This document shows, piece by piece, positions 55,761 through 64,000 of a DNA stretch of 64,000 bases. Origin of the DNA: Rhodobacteraceae bacterium WFHF2C18 (GTDB lineage: Bacteria; Pseudomonadota; Alphaproteobacteria; Rhodobacterales; Rhodobacteraceae); assembly GCA_002166865.1 (NCBI GenBank), contig NHTQ01000006.1:62001-126000 (forward strand), given 5' to 3'. How positions within the stretch are numbered: position 1 is the stretch's first letter; each line of letters starts with the position of its first letter. The notes beneath the pieces were generated by a model that was given only the letters and a program-made list of their open reading frames with translations, was not told the origin of the DNA and searched no databases. A program made the position numbers and the translations under genes.

Positions 55761-56827
55761 TCACGAGGCGTGTCTGTAGCTGGCCCCGGGCCTGTGGCGA
55801 TCGTAGGCGCTTGCGATGATGCGGGTGAGGGGCTTGCCCTCGGGCCGGATGACGAGCGCATCGCCGTCTAGCGTCACAAGGTCGGCGAACCGCGCGGCAC
55901 CCTGCGCTTGGGTGGCATCCGGCCGGCCGCTGCGCCACGGCTAGTTCGTCATCGGGGCGGGTGCAATGATCGATGCCGATGGGGTCAAGGCCCGCGGCCT
56001 CGAAAAGACCCCCGCCCGCACCGACAGGCGGTAGCGCGCCCGATCGCCCGGCGGCGCGTATTCATCGATCAGCCTTTCCGCTTGGACATCCAGGTCACAT
56101 GCGGGTAGCCGAAAAACGCCACGCGATCCGGGGCTAGCGTCGGAACCTTGTCCACCGTCTCGACCTGCCAGTCCTCGGTCTGACGAGGCAGGCCGTAGAC
56201 TAGGTGGGTGTTGAGCGAACCGATCCCCGCACCGCGCAGATCGTCCACGCAGCCGCGCGTGATCATGAACGGCTGCGCCCGACCGATGGCCGCCTGCACC
56301 GGCGGGTCGAAATCCTGGATTCCGATGGAGGCGCGGTTCATCCCCTCCTTTGCCAGCGCCGCGATCTTGGCGCGATCCACCATTGTCGGATCGATCTCGA
56401 CCGGGAATTCCCACTCGTTGGCGGGCGGGATCACCGCCTTCACGGCTTGGCCCAGCCGATGGATCATCGCAGGCGACAGGGTCGTCGGCGTGCCACCGCC
56501 GCAGTGCAGCCGGCCCATCCGCACCCCGACCGGGATAGTCGCGCGCAACAGCGCCAACTCGGCCTCCAGCGTCCCCAGGTAGCTTTCGACGGGGCCCAGG
56601 GTGCGGGTGCCCTGTGTCCGGCACGCGCAGAACCAGCAAAGCCGGTCGCAGAAGGGAATGTGGATATGAACCGACACCGCCTGCGCGGGGTCGAGAGCGG
56701 CCATTTGCGCCCGCTGGAAATCGGCCCCGGTCCCTGGCGAGAAGACCGGCACGGTGGGATAGGAGGTCTAGCGGGGCACATGGACATCGAAAAAGCCCCG
56801 TGCGTCTAGGCGATCAATATGCTCCAT
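55761..56827 (-). pseudogene. hemN: Oxygen-independent coproporphyrinogen III oxidase (hemN) pseudogene
   Basis: The gene starts MEHIDRLDARGFFDVHVPR, but the next codon is TAG (56768-56770) where HemN has Tyr before TSYPT. The rest of the N-terminal half is well kept, including the radical-SAM motif FCDRLCWFC (Cys-x3-Cys-x2-Cys) and HCGGGTPT. After GYPHVTWMSKRKG the frame is lost near 56075, and pieces RLIDEYAPPG and GLDPIGIDH sit in different frames. About 100 residues are then missing before the C-terminus LVTLDGDALVIRPEGKPL. One nonsense codon, at least two frameshifts and a deletion make it inactive. Confidence 0.85.
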
Positions 56828-56947
56828 GCCCCGTGCATGCCGGTTTTCGGCCGAGTCGACCTTGCGCGGGATCAAGCTGCAACCGGGAATCCGCCGCCTT
56901 GCCGCAAGCAGATCCCCGGCCCTCCGCCTTGGGGACGCGATTCCGCG

Positions 56948-57631
56948 TCATCGCTCGGCCCGCCCGACTCCCAGCACAAGCACCGGGCAACGTGCGGCCT
57001 CGGCCAGCCGGCGCAGTTCTTCCGGCGTTCGGACAGGGCCGGTGGCCAGATCGACGATCACGACCCGCGCATGGATCCGGTTGACCCAGTCCAGCAGGCC
57101 TGCGGCCTCGCCTGCGTGAATGCCGGGGGAGTTCACCACCGTGCCAAGGCTCCGGGCCAGGTAGGTCCCCAAATCTCCAGCCTCGCTGCTGGCGTCCGGC
57201 GGTGGCGCCACCAGCGCCACGCGCCCGCCCGGCCCCGGCCTGGAGCGATGGCCCAGCAACGCGATATCGCCCGTCGAGGCGGCCGCGAACAGCCCCGACA
57301 CAAGTTCGTCGCGGCCCCGCTCGAAGGACCACGCGGCGCGGCGCCTTTCGGCGATCTCGGCCACCGCGCGTTCGAATGCCTTGAGCTCGCCCGCCATGAT
57401 GGCGCCGAGCCGGTCGCGTGGCGGCAGGGCCGCGATCTCTCCGCTTTCGGTGACGACACGCTGCGTGAGATGACCCACGAGATCGGCCAGCACGGGGTCC
57501 TCCAGCAGGAGGCCACGGATATCGAAGGCGGTCATCTCGGCCAGACGCCCGGCAAGGTCCAGCGCCGCCTTCGCGTCGGCGTATGACGGGGCCGCCACGA
57601 GAATCCGGCGTTTGGCGGTGGCGGGTGTCAT
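56948..57631 (-). CDS. Universal-stress-protein-like protein
   Basis: A 227-residue protein starting MTPATAKRRILVAAPSYADA; the ATG overlaps the end of the Lon-like gene. An UspA-like start (ILVAAPSYADAKAALDLAGR) and a C-terminal RCPVLVLGVGRAER are visible, with HARVVIVDLATG in the middle. The ATP-binding G-x2-G-x9-G-S/T motif is not clear. It is coupled translationally to the Lon-like protease and probably works in the same stress setting. The family call is moderate. Confidence 0.6.
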   Translation of the reverse strand: MTPATAKRRILVAAPSYADAKAALDLAGRLAEMTAFDIRGLLLEDPVLADLVGHLTQRVVTESGEIAALPPRDRLGAIMAGELKAFERAVAEIAERRRAAWSFERGRDELVSGLFAAASTGDIALLGHRSRPGPGGRVALVAPPPDASSEAGDLGTYLARSLGTVVNSPGIHAGEAAGLLDWVNRIHARVVIVDLATGPVRTPEELRRLAEAARCPVLVLGVGRAER

Positions 57632-60069
57632 GTCCTGCCGTCCCCCGGTCGACCTTGCGCCAGCAGGCCGAAAGCCCGCCGGGCCTCGGCGAATTCGCGC
57701 AGCCGGGCCTCGACCCGGCCATTGACGGAGTCGGCGGGATAGCTGCCATCGGTTCCCCGCGCACCCGCCGTGCAACCGGTGAGGATCTCGATGCCTTCGT
57801 CGATCGTGCTGACCGGAACGATATGGAAGGTCCCCTCCTCCGCGGCGGCCGCGACCTCTTCGCGCAGCATCAGGTGCTCCGCGTTCGCCGCGGGGATCAG
57901 CACGCCCTGCTGGCCGGTCAATCCCCGCTGCCGGCAGGTCTTGAAGAAACCTTCGATCTTCTCGTTCACGCCGCCTATGGCCTGCACCTCGCCCAGCTGA
58001 TTGACCGACCCGGTCACGGCAAGGGATTGCGCGATCGGCAGATCGGCCAGCGCTGACAGAAGCGCGTAGAGTTCAGCCGACGAGGCGCTGTCACCCTCGA
58101 CACCGGCGTAGCTCTGTTCGAAGACGAGGCTGGCATGCAGGGAAAAGGGCAGATCGAGCGCGAAGTTGCCGGTCAGATAGCCTGCCAGGATCATCACGCC
58201 CTTGGAATGCAGCGGTCCGCCCAGTTCCACCTCGCGCTCGATGTCGATCAGCTTGCCGCTGCCCATCCGCACGCGTGCGGTGATCCGCGCGGCGCGGCCG
58301 AATCGGTGGCCGTTCATCCCGATCACAGAAAGGCCATTGATCTGGCCGACCTTGGCATCCTCGGTGTCGATAAGGATCGTGCCGCGCGCGACGGCCTCCT
58401 GCATCCGGCCCTCGATCCGCGAGGCGCGCCATTCACGCGCCGCGACGGCGCGCTCGATGTCCGCGCGCGTGATCCGGTCGCGGCCGGTCTCCTCGGCGTA
58501 GTGGGCGCCTTCCTGCAGGATCTCGGACAGATCCCCCAGCCGCAGCGAGAGCTTGCGGGTATCCTCCGACATCCGCATGGCCTCTTCCAGCAGCAACGCG
58601 ACGGCCCCGGCCTCAAGCGCGGGCAGATCGTGCCGCGCGGCCAGCGTGGCAAAGACCCGGCTGTAGAGCACCACGGCTTCTTCGGAATTGTCCATCTCTG
58701 TCTCGAAGTCGGCCTGCAGCTTGAACAGCTCGGCAAACTCGGAGTCGAAATGGGTCAGAAGCGCATGCAGCAGGCGATCGCCCACCAGAACCACCCGCAC
58801 GTTCAACGGGATCGGCTCCGGCTCCAGCGAGACGGTCGAGGCCAGGCTCATCCGCTCGGCCATGGAGGTGATCGTGATCTCGCGGCTGCGCAGACAGCGC
58901 TTGAGCGCGTCCCAGGCATAGGGCTCGCGCAGGATCTGCCGGGCGTCGAGCACGAGGTAGCCGCCGTTGGCGCGATGCAGCGCCCCGGGGCGGATCATGG
59001 TGAAATTGGTCAGCAACGCGCCCATCTGCGAAACATGCTCGATCCGGCCGGTCAGATGGTCCAGCGTCGGCAGATCCTCGTGGATGACCGGCGCACCCTC
59101 CTCGTCGTCATGTGCGACCATCACGTTGACGGCATAGCGGTCGAAGGCCGAGTCCTGATGGTATTTGCGCACTGCTTCGGGAAAGGGCCCTTCTTTCTGC
59201 CGGGCCGCGGCCTGAAGGAAAAGTTCCGCGTTCTCGATCAGGTCCCTGCGGGCCTCGGCGAGATAGGTCACGACGGCTTCAATCTCGGCGAATTCGGCCT
59301 CGACCTCCTCGATGCGCGCGGCGACCACGCGCTCGGCGGTACGGGCGTTGAGCTTCTCGACCTCGCGCCGGCCGGCGCGCTCAAGCTTGGGGGCGTTGCG
59401 CATCACCTGCGCCAGTTCCTCCTGCAGGCGCACGATCTTTTCATCGATCTCCGCGCGCTCCTCGGCGGGCAACTTCTCGTAGTCCTCCGGCTTTAGGACC
59501 TTGCCATCGCGCATGGCCGCCAGCATGAACCCCATCGGCGTGCGCACGAGCGCGATATTCTCCGCCCGCGCCCGATCGGCGAATTCCGCCATCTCCGTTT
59601 CCTGCCTCTGGCCGTACTCCTCCTCAATGGTGCGCCGCTGCGTCTGGTATTCCTCGGATTCGAAGAAGGCGGGGATCTCGCTGGCCAGATCATTCACCAA
59701 GTCCGCCATGGCCTTTTCCAGGCGGTTCGCGGTCCCCGGCGGCAGGCGCAGGCTGCGCGGCTTATGCGGGGATTCGAAGTTGTTCACATAGGCCCATTCA
59801 TCCGGCACGCTGCGGCGGGCGGCATGCTCCGACAGCAGATTCTGCACCGCCGCGTGCCGCCCCGTTCCCTCGGGACCGAGCGCGAAGAGGTTGAAGTCGT
59901 GGTGCGGAATCCGCGCCGCCAACTCGATGGCGTCGGTCGCGCGCGCCTGCCCGACGAAGGCGTCGAATGTGTCCAGTTGCGCCGTCGTCTCGAAACCCAG
60001 CTCCGCCGGGTCGATCCGGCGCCGTAGCGCGCGAGGGGAAAGCCGCTTGGCGTCGATCCGTTCATTCAC
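57628..60069 (-). CDS. Lon-like ATP-dependent protease (AAA_32/LonC-type)
   Basis: An 813-residue protein with a GTG start preceded by AAGGAG. An N-terminal NTP-binding region, a long coiled-coil insert (about residues 140-290) and a second AAA part with GALHRANGGYLVLDARQIL precede a C-terminal Lon protease domain. The Ser-Lys dyad is Ser661 (in EGDSASSAEL; by my count) and Lys704 (in GGVNEKIEGF), 43 residues apart as in E. coli Lon. The Walker A position reads GPEGTGRH, with Arg for Lys, which I believe occurs in this divergent branch. It overlaps the downstream UspA-like gene by four bases. Confidence 0.92.
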   Translation of the reverse strand: MNERIDAKRLSPRALRRRIDPAELGFETTAQLDTFDAFVGQARATDAIELAARIPHHDFNLFALGPEGTGRHAAVQNLLSEHAARRSVPDEWAYVNNFESPHKPRSLRLPPGTANRLEKAMADLVNDLASEIPAFFESEEYQTQRRTIEEEYGQRQETEMAEFADRARAENIALVRTPMGFMLAAMRDGKVLKPEDYEKLPAEERAEIDEKIVRLQEELAQVMRNAPKLERAGRREVEKLNARTAERVVAARIEEVEAEFAEIEAVVTYLAEARRDLIENAELFLQAAARQKEGPFPEAVRKYHQDSAFDRYAVNVMVAHDDEEGAPVIHEDLPTLDHLTGRIEHVSQMGALLTNFTMIRPGALHRANGGYLVLDARQILREPYAWDALKRCLRSREITITSMAERMSLASTVSLEPEPIPLNVRVVLVGDRLLHALLTHFDSEFAELFKLQADFETEMDNSEEAVVLYSRVFATLAARHDLPALEAGAVALLLEEAMRMSEDTRKLSLRLGDLSEILQEGAHYAEETGRDRITRADIERAVAAREWRASRIEGRMQEAVARGTILIDTEDAKVGQINGLSVIGMNGHRFGRAARITARVRMGSGKLIDIEREVELGGPLHSKGVMILAGYLTGNFALDLPFSLHASLVFEQSYAGVEGDSASSAELYALLSALADLPIAQSLAVTGSVNQLGEVQAIGGVNEKIEGFFKTCRQRGLTGQQGVLIPAANAEHLMLREEVAAAAEEGTFHIVPVSTIDEGIEILTGCTAGARGTDGSYPADSVNGRVEARLREFAEARRAFGLLAQGRPGDGRT

Positions 60070-60278
60070 CGCAATCTCCTTTGTTCCGCGGATCATGGCA
60101 CACTGGCCACGCGCTGCATTGTGCCAGATCAAGACGGTCCGGAAACAGGGATTTGGCCGGACCTTCGCAGGGATCGCGCCGGGCGGGTGTGTCGGAAAAT
60201 TGAAAAATTCTTCGCAAAGCTGCAGGCCAGAACACGCGGGATCGTCTGAAATGGCGCCAGTTCACTCGGAGATCCGCC

Positions 60279-61835
60279 ATGACAGTCACGACTGAGGCCA
60301 AACGCAGCCGCGGCGGCGGACGGGCCGCGCGCCGCGCCCGCCGCACCGCGCCGCAGCACCGCATGTTGCCGGCGCTCACCCGGCACCTGCCCCTGTGCGC
60401 GCCGATGGACCCCGAGCAGGTCGCGCGGATCGACGGGGCCTCGATGGACATCCTCGAAGAGGTCGGCGTGGTCTTCCGCGACCCCGTCGCGCTGGAGGAC
60501 TGGCGTCGGGCCGGCGCGGATGTGCGCGGCGAGCGCGTGCACCTCGACCGCGGCCTCGTGCGGGACCTGATCGCAAGCATTCCCTCCCGGATCACCTATC
60601 ACGCGCGCAATCCCGAAAAGAACGTCAAGCTGGGCGGGCCGCATTCCATCTTCGTGCCGATGACCGGTGCGCCCTACCTGCGGGATCTGGAGGACAAGCG
60701 CCGCAATCCCACGCTCGACGACCTCGCCATGTTCCACAAGCTGGCGCATATGATGCCGTCCCTGCATTCCTCGGCCCATCACATCGTGGAGCCTTACGAC
60801 CACCCCATCAGCCAGCGCCACCTGAGGATCACCTATTCCTCGATGAAGCATTCCGACAAGACCTTCATGGGCATGACCACCAGCCCCCGCAACGCCGAGG
60901 ACGTGATGGAGATGTGCGCGATCCTCTTCGGCGAGGACTTCATGGAGGATCACGCCGTCACCACCGGCAACTGCAACGGCAATTCACCGCTTGTGTGGGA
61001 TGAAACCATGCTCGGCGCGATGCGCGCCTTCGCCCGGCGCAACCAGCCGGTGCTTTGCTCGCCCTTCGTGCTGGGCGGGGCGAATACGCCCGCCTCGGTT
61101 GCGCCCACGGTGGCGCAGCTGAATGCCGAGGCGCTGTCCGCGCTGGCCTACACGCAGGTGATCCGCCGCGGTGCCCCGGCGATCTACGGGCACTACCTGT
61201 CCACCGTGTCGATGAAATCCGGCGCGCCGATGGCCGGCACGCCCGAGATTTCCCTGATGAACTTCATGATCGGGCAGATGGCGCGCTACTACGACGTGCC
61301 GTGGCGCACCTCGAACACCCTTGGCGGGGCCAAGACCTTCGACGCGCAAGCAGGCTACGAGAGCGCAACGACGCTCGCGGCCGTGATTCACGCTGGGGCG
61401 AATTACATCTGGCACAGTGCGGGTTGGAACGAGGCCGGAATGCACTGCTCGGTTGCCAAGTTCGTCGTGGACGCCGAACAGTGCGCCATGGCCCACCGCA
61501 TGGCCGAAGGCATCCGCTGGGACGATTTCGACCAGGGCCTTGCCGCAGTCCGCGACATTGGGCCCGGCGGGCACTACCTGGGTCATCCGCACACGCAAGA
61601 GAATTTCCAGCGCGCCTTCTTCATGCCGGAACTCCTGGACAACGACTCGATCGAGCAATGGAGCGCCCAAGGCTCGGTCGAGATCACCGACCGGGCGCTC
61701 AAACACGCGCGCAAGCTGCTTTCGGAATATCAGGAACCCACGCTCGACCCGGCGGTCGACGAGGCGCTGCGCGATTACATCGCCCGGCGCGAGCGCGAGA
61801 TCCCGGCGGCCGACGCGCTCAACCAGGACCATTGA
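60279..61835 (+). CDS. Trimethylamine methyltransferase (MttB) family protein, non-pyrrolysine
   Basis: A 518-residue protein. SMDILEEVGVVFRDPVALED is the family N-terminus and AVTTGNCNGNSPLVWDETML, with VLCSPFVLGGANTPASVAPT, are internal motifs. No in-frame amber codon is present, so it is a non-pyrrolysine member; characterised relatives demethylate glycine betaine and similar quaternary amines to a corrinoid protein. No corrinoid-protein or activator gene is in the window. A strong terminator follows. The oxidase and aldehyde dehydrogenase genes face it. Confidence 0.92.
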   Translation: MTVTTEAKRSRGGGRAARRARRTAPQHRMLPALTRHLPLCAPMDPEQVARIDGASMDILEEVGVVFRDPVALEDWRRAGADVRGERVHLDRGLVRDLIASIPSRITYHARNPEKNVKLGGPHSIFVPMTGAPYLRDLEDKRRNPTLDDLAMFHKLAHMMPSLHSSAHHIVEPYDHPISQRHLRITYSSMKHSDKTFMGMTTSPRNAEDVMEMCAILFGEDFMEDHAVTTGNCNGNSPLVWDETMLGAMRAFARRNQPVLCSPFVLGGANTPASVAPTVAQLNAEALSALAYTQVIRRGAPAIYGHYLSTVSMKSGAPMAGTPEISLMNFMIGQMARYYDVPWRTSNTLGGAKTFDAQAGYESATTLAAVIHAGANYIWHSAGWNEAGMHCSVAKFVVDAEQCAMAHRMAEGIRWDDFDQGLAAVRDIGPGGHYLGHPHTQENFQRAFFMPELLDNDSIEQWSAQGSVEITDRALKHARKLLSEYQEPTLDPAVDEALRDYIARREREIPAADALNQDH

Positions 61836-61858
61836 ATCGCGCACATACCCCGGACCTG

Positions 61859-61888
61859 GCCCGCCGGCGCTCCCGGCGGGCTTTTTTT
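61859..61888 (+). terminator. Rho-independent terminator after MttB
   Basis: A perfect 9-bp G+C stem (GCCCGCCGG and CCGGCGGGC), five-base loop and seven Ts. It lies between the convergent MttB and oxidase genes, 23 bases past the MttB stop. Confidence 0.92.
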
Positions 61889-61897
61889 CTGACGGTG

Positions 61898-63232
61898 TCA
61901 TTCGCGCCCGGCGCGCCATTCCTTCCAGGCCAGGGTGGCCTTCGCCCCCAGATAGGCCAATGGTTCGGGCGGCAGGCGGCGCGGCGGCGCCTGCGCCAGC
62001 ATGGCGCGGGTCGTGTCGGTCTCGCAGCCGAGCGCGAGTTCGGCCGCCGATATCCCGGCGAGCGTGCCCTTCGCCGTGCCCAGCCCGTTCTGGCACACGG
62101 CGGCAAAGACGCCATCCTCGACCTCGCCGTGCGCCGGTACACCGTTCCAACTGAGGCACAGGTGCCCGGCCCAGCGATACTGCATGCCGACACCCTCCAG
62201 CGCAGGAAAGCGTTCGGCGAACTTGCGGTCATGGAGGCGCCCGGCGCGGGCCACGGTTGCCGGGCTCACCTCCATCGTGGGATTGTAGGTGAACCGGGTG
62301 CGGACCACGATGCGGCTCCCCCCAAGGCCGTCAATCCGGCGCACGGTCGTGCCCATGGGATCCGCCGGCGTCACGCCCCACCGACGATCGCCGGGCAGCC
62401 GCCCGGCCTCGAACGGCACCGTCATCGAGGCGTAGGTGAAGACATGCATCAGCCGGCGCGGGAAATACCCGAAACTCTCGGCATGACCGTTGTTGGCAAG
62501 GATCACGCGCGGCGCCATCACCTCCCCCCTTGCGGTGACCAGCGACCAGACGCCGTCACGGCGCGAGATCTCCTTCACGGGGCTGTTCTCGAACAGACCG
62601 GCCGTCACCTCCAGCCCGCGGGCGAGCGCCCGGATATAGGCCGCGGGCTGCAACATGACCGTGCCCGGCGTGTAGAGCCCGGACGTATAGTAATCGGTGC
62701 CGGTCAGCGCGGCCATCTCGCCGGCGTCGAGCAGCCGGCAGGGCTCCTGCATCGCGGCCAGGTGGTCGGCGTAGGCGCGGTTGTGCGCATCGCCCTGGAG
62801 GGTGGCGGCCGCGTTGATCTTGCCGGCGGGGTCAAAGGTCTCCGGCCCCATGCCGCAGGCTTCCGCGGCCTCGGCGGCGAAACGGATCGCGCGGCGATTG
62901 AGCAGCGTCTGCGACCGGTCGGCCCCGGCGGCGCGGCCGGCATAGCTTTCCGAGGCCAGGTCATGCGGCAGGTCGATCATGAACCCTGTATTGCGGCCGG
63001 CGGGCCCGTCGCCCACGCGACCGGCCTCCAGCACCGCGATCCGCAGATCCGGATCGATCTGCAGCGCCCGGCGCGCGGCCGACAACCCTGCGAACCCCGC
63101 GCCGATGATGGCCAGATCCGCGGTTTGCGCCCCGTCGAGCACGCGCGCCGGCGGCGGCGCCGGCAGCAGGCGGTTCCAGCCCGCCGGCCCCGGCTGCCGC
63201 GGCAGGCGGCAGGCCCGGCGCGTCCCGCTCAC
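61898..63232 (-). CDS. FAD-dependent DAO-type amine oxidase
   Basis: A 444-residue flavoprotein. The FAD motif is ADLAIIGAGFAGLSAARRAL and is followed by AVLEAGRVGDGPAGRNTGF. The C-terminal end contains YRWAGHLCLSWNGVP and VCQNGLGTAKGTLAG. This pattern fits the gamma-glutamylputrescine/glycine oxidase branch of the DAO family. The GTG start overlaps the aldehyde dehydrogenase stop (GTGA), so the aldehyde released by this oxidase is probably the substrate of its neighbour. The actual amine is unknown. Confidence 0.9.
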   Translation of the reverse strand: MSGTRRACRLPRQPGPAGWNRLLPAPPPARVLDGAQTADLAIIGAGFAGLSAARRALQIDPDLRIAVLEAGRVGDGPAGRNTGFMIDLPHDLASESYAGRAAGADRSQTLLNRRAIRFAAEAAEACGMGPETFDPAGKINAAATLQGDAHNRAYADHLAAMQEPCRLLDAGEMAALTGTDYYTSGLYTPGTVMLQPAAYIRALARGLEVTAGLFENSPVKEISRRDGVWSLVTARGEVMAPRVILANNGHAESFGYFPRRLMHVFTYASMTVPFEAGRLPGDRRWGVTPADPMGTTVRRIDGLGGSRIVVRTRFTYNPTMEVSPATVARAGRLHDRKFAERFPALEGVGMQYRWAGHLCLSWNGVPAHGEVEDGVFAAVCQNGLGTAKGTLAGISAAELALGCETDTTRAMLAQAPPRRLPPEPLAYLGAKATLAWKEWRAGRE

Positions 63233-64000
63233 CCCACGGCCTCGTCGCTGTCGTCGGACAGGTCCACCCAGATCGTCTTGACCCGCGTGTACTGGTCATG
63301 GGCGGCAAGCCCGTTGTCCCGCCCGCCGAAGCCGGACTGGCCGTACCCGCCGAAGGGCGTGGTGATGTCGCCCTCGCCGAAGCAGTTCACGGTCACGGTG
63401 CCGGCGCGGAGCGCCCGCGCGGCCCGCAGCGCCCGCTTGCCATGCGCGGTGAAGAGGCTCGCCGCGAGCCCGTAGCCGGTGTCGTTGGCCACCGCCACGG
63501 CCTCCTCCAGGCTGCGCACCGTGATAACGGACAGGACGGGGCCGAAGATTTCCTCCCGCGCCGCGCGCGCCTCGGGGCCGTCCACGTCGAACACCGTCGC
63601 CTCGACGAAGCGGCCATCGTGCGCCTTTCCGCCCAGGTGCAGTCGCTTGCCCGCATCGAGATAACTGCAAACCTTGTCGAAATGCTCTTTCGAGACCAGC
63701 GCTCCCAAGCGGTTCTCGGGATCCAGCGGATCGCCGAGCGGCCATTCCCGCGCGTGGGCCAAGATCCGTTCCAGAAGCGCGTCCTTGACATCGGCATGCA
63801 CGATCAGCCGCGAGGAGGCCGAACAGTTCTCGCCCATGTTCCAGAAGGCGCCATTGACCACGTGACCGGCCACCACGTCCAGGTTCTCGGCATCATCCAT
63901 CACGATGCAGGGGTTCTTACCCCCCATTTCCAGCGTGACCTCCTTGAGGTTGCTGTCGGCGGCATAACGCAGGAAACGCCTGCCGGTCTCGGTCGAGCCG
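63229..64000 (-). CDS. Aldehyde dehydrogenase, C-terminal part (gene runs off the window)
   Basis: The last 256 codons of an NAD(P)-dependent aldehyde dehydrogenase; the N-terminus lies beyond the right edge. The general base Glu is in EVTLEMGGKNP and the catalytic Cys in NMGENCSASSR. EEIFGPVLSVITVRSLEEAV and PFGGYGQSGFGGRDNG are standard C-terminal motifs. It resembles PuuC/KauB-type enzymes that oxidise aminoaldehydes. It is coupled to the downstream DAO-type oxidase gene. Confidence 0.95.
   Translation of the reverse strand, partial: GSTETGRRFLRYAADSNLKEVTLEMGGKNPCIVMDDAENLDVVAGHVVNGAFWNMGENCSASSRLIVHADVKDALLERILAHAREWPLGDPLDPENRLGALVSKEHFDKVCSYLDAGKRLHLGGKAHDGRFVEATVFDVDGPEARAAREEIFGPVLSVITVRSLEEAVAVANDTGYGLAASLFTAHGKRALRAARALRAGTVTVNCFGEGDITTPFGGYGQSGFGGRDNGLAAHDQYTRVKTIWVDLSDDSDEAVG

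Noticed and set aside
1..64000. CRISPR arrays, complete insertion sequences, rRNA genes or a replication origin
   Set aside because: No regularly spaced repeats, paired IS ends, rRNA-like sequence or iteron/DnaA-box cluster was seen anywhere in the window.

Overview
The window is high-G+C DNA with tightly packed genes and mostly GGAG-type ribosome binding sites. A GcrA cell-cycle regulator, a short Rhodobacterales-style lipoprotein and the family content (GcvT-fused amine dehydrogenases, MttB, quaternary-amine ABC transporters) point to an alphaproteobacterium, most likely Rhodobacterales. This placement is inference from families; there is no rRNA or marker gene to test it. One tRNA gene (Gln, anticodon TTG) is present. 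No CRISPR array and no complete insertion sequence were seen.

Layout. 1-560: the first codons of a nicotinate phosphoribosyltransferase and a DUF2267 protein. 851-8838: a four-gene minus-strand operon that is the most unusual part of the window. Its order is a P-loop protein fused to a piece of IS256-type transposase, a type I secretion ABC protein, its HlyD-type adaptor, and a 1030-residue fusion of a cyanophycin-synthetase-like ATP-grasp module, a Mur-ligase-like domain that has lost its P-loop, and a CapA-type phosphoesterase. I read it as a candidate system for making and exporting a small peptide- or polyamide-like product. 9166-20000: core genes (alpha/beta hydrolase, LepA, acylphosphatase, an Lrp regulator divergent from an amino-acid dehydrogenase, a membrane serine protease, an ABC-2 permease, GcrA, aldo/keto reductase, a DUF938 methyltransferase, an AhpD-like protein). 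20183-26758: a GcvT-type amine dehydrogenase, gamma-glutamyltransferase, a 2-hydroxyacid dehydrogenase and an SH3 protein.

26831-32990: tRNA-Gln, a frameshifted HNH nuclease remnant, an yhiI-rbbA-yhhJ-type ABC efflux operon and an amidohydrolase fragment. 33085-40966: a quaternary-amine uptake operon (binding protein, ATPase, double permease, amidase), an iron-containing alcohol dehydrogenase and a divergent TetR/BetI-like regulator. Matching AACCAA/TTGGTT operator arrays lie in front of the dehydrogenase and regulator, and in front of the binding protein.

41003-51200: an IS66 remnant, a single-domain response regulator, a cation/proton antiporter, an SDR, a P-type cation ATPase, a small AT-rich foreign-looking gene and two joined pseudogenes. 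51231-55533: an RND efflux pair. 55761-56827: a hemN pseudogene. 56948-60069: a Lon-like protease overlapping a UspA-like protein. 60279-64000: an MttB-family methyltransferase facing a DAO-type oxidase and an aldehyde dehydrogenase cut by the window edge.

Two themes recur. One is one-carbon and quaternary-amine metabolism: the GcvT-type dehydrogenase, the proXVW-like transporter, MttB and the DAO/ALDH pair. The other is decay: at least six gene remnants lie between 27 and 57 kb, interleaved with intact transport operons, which suggests a region of repeated insertion and loss.
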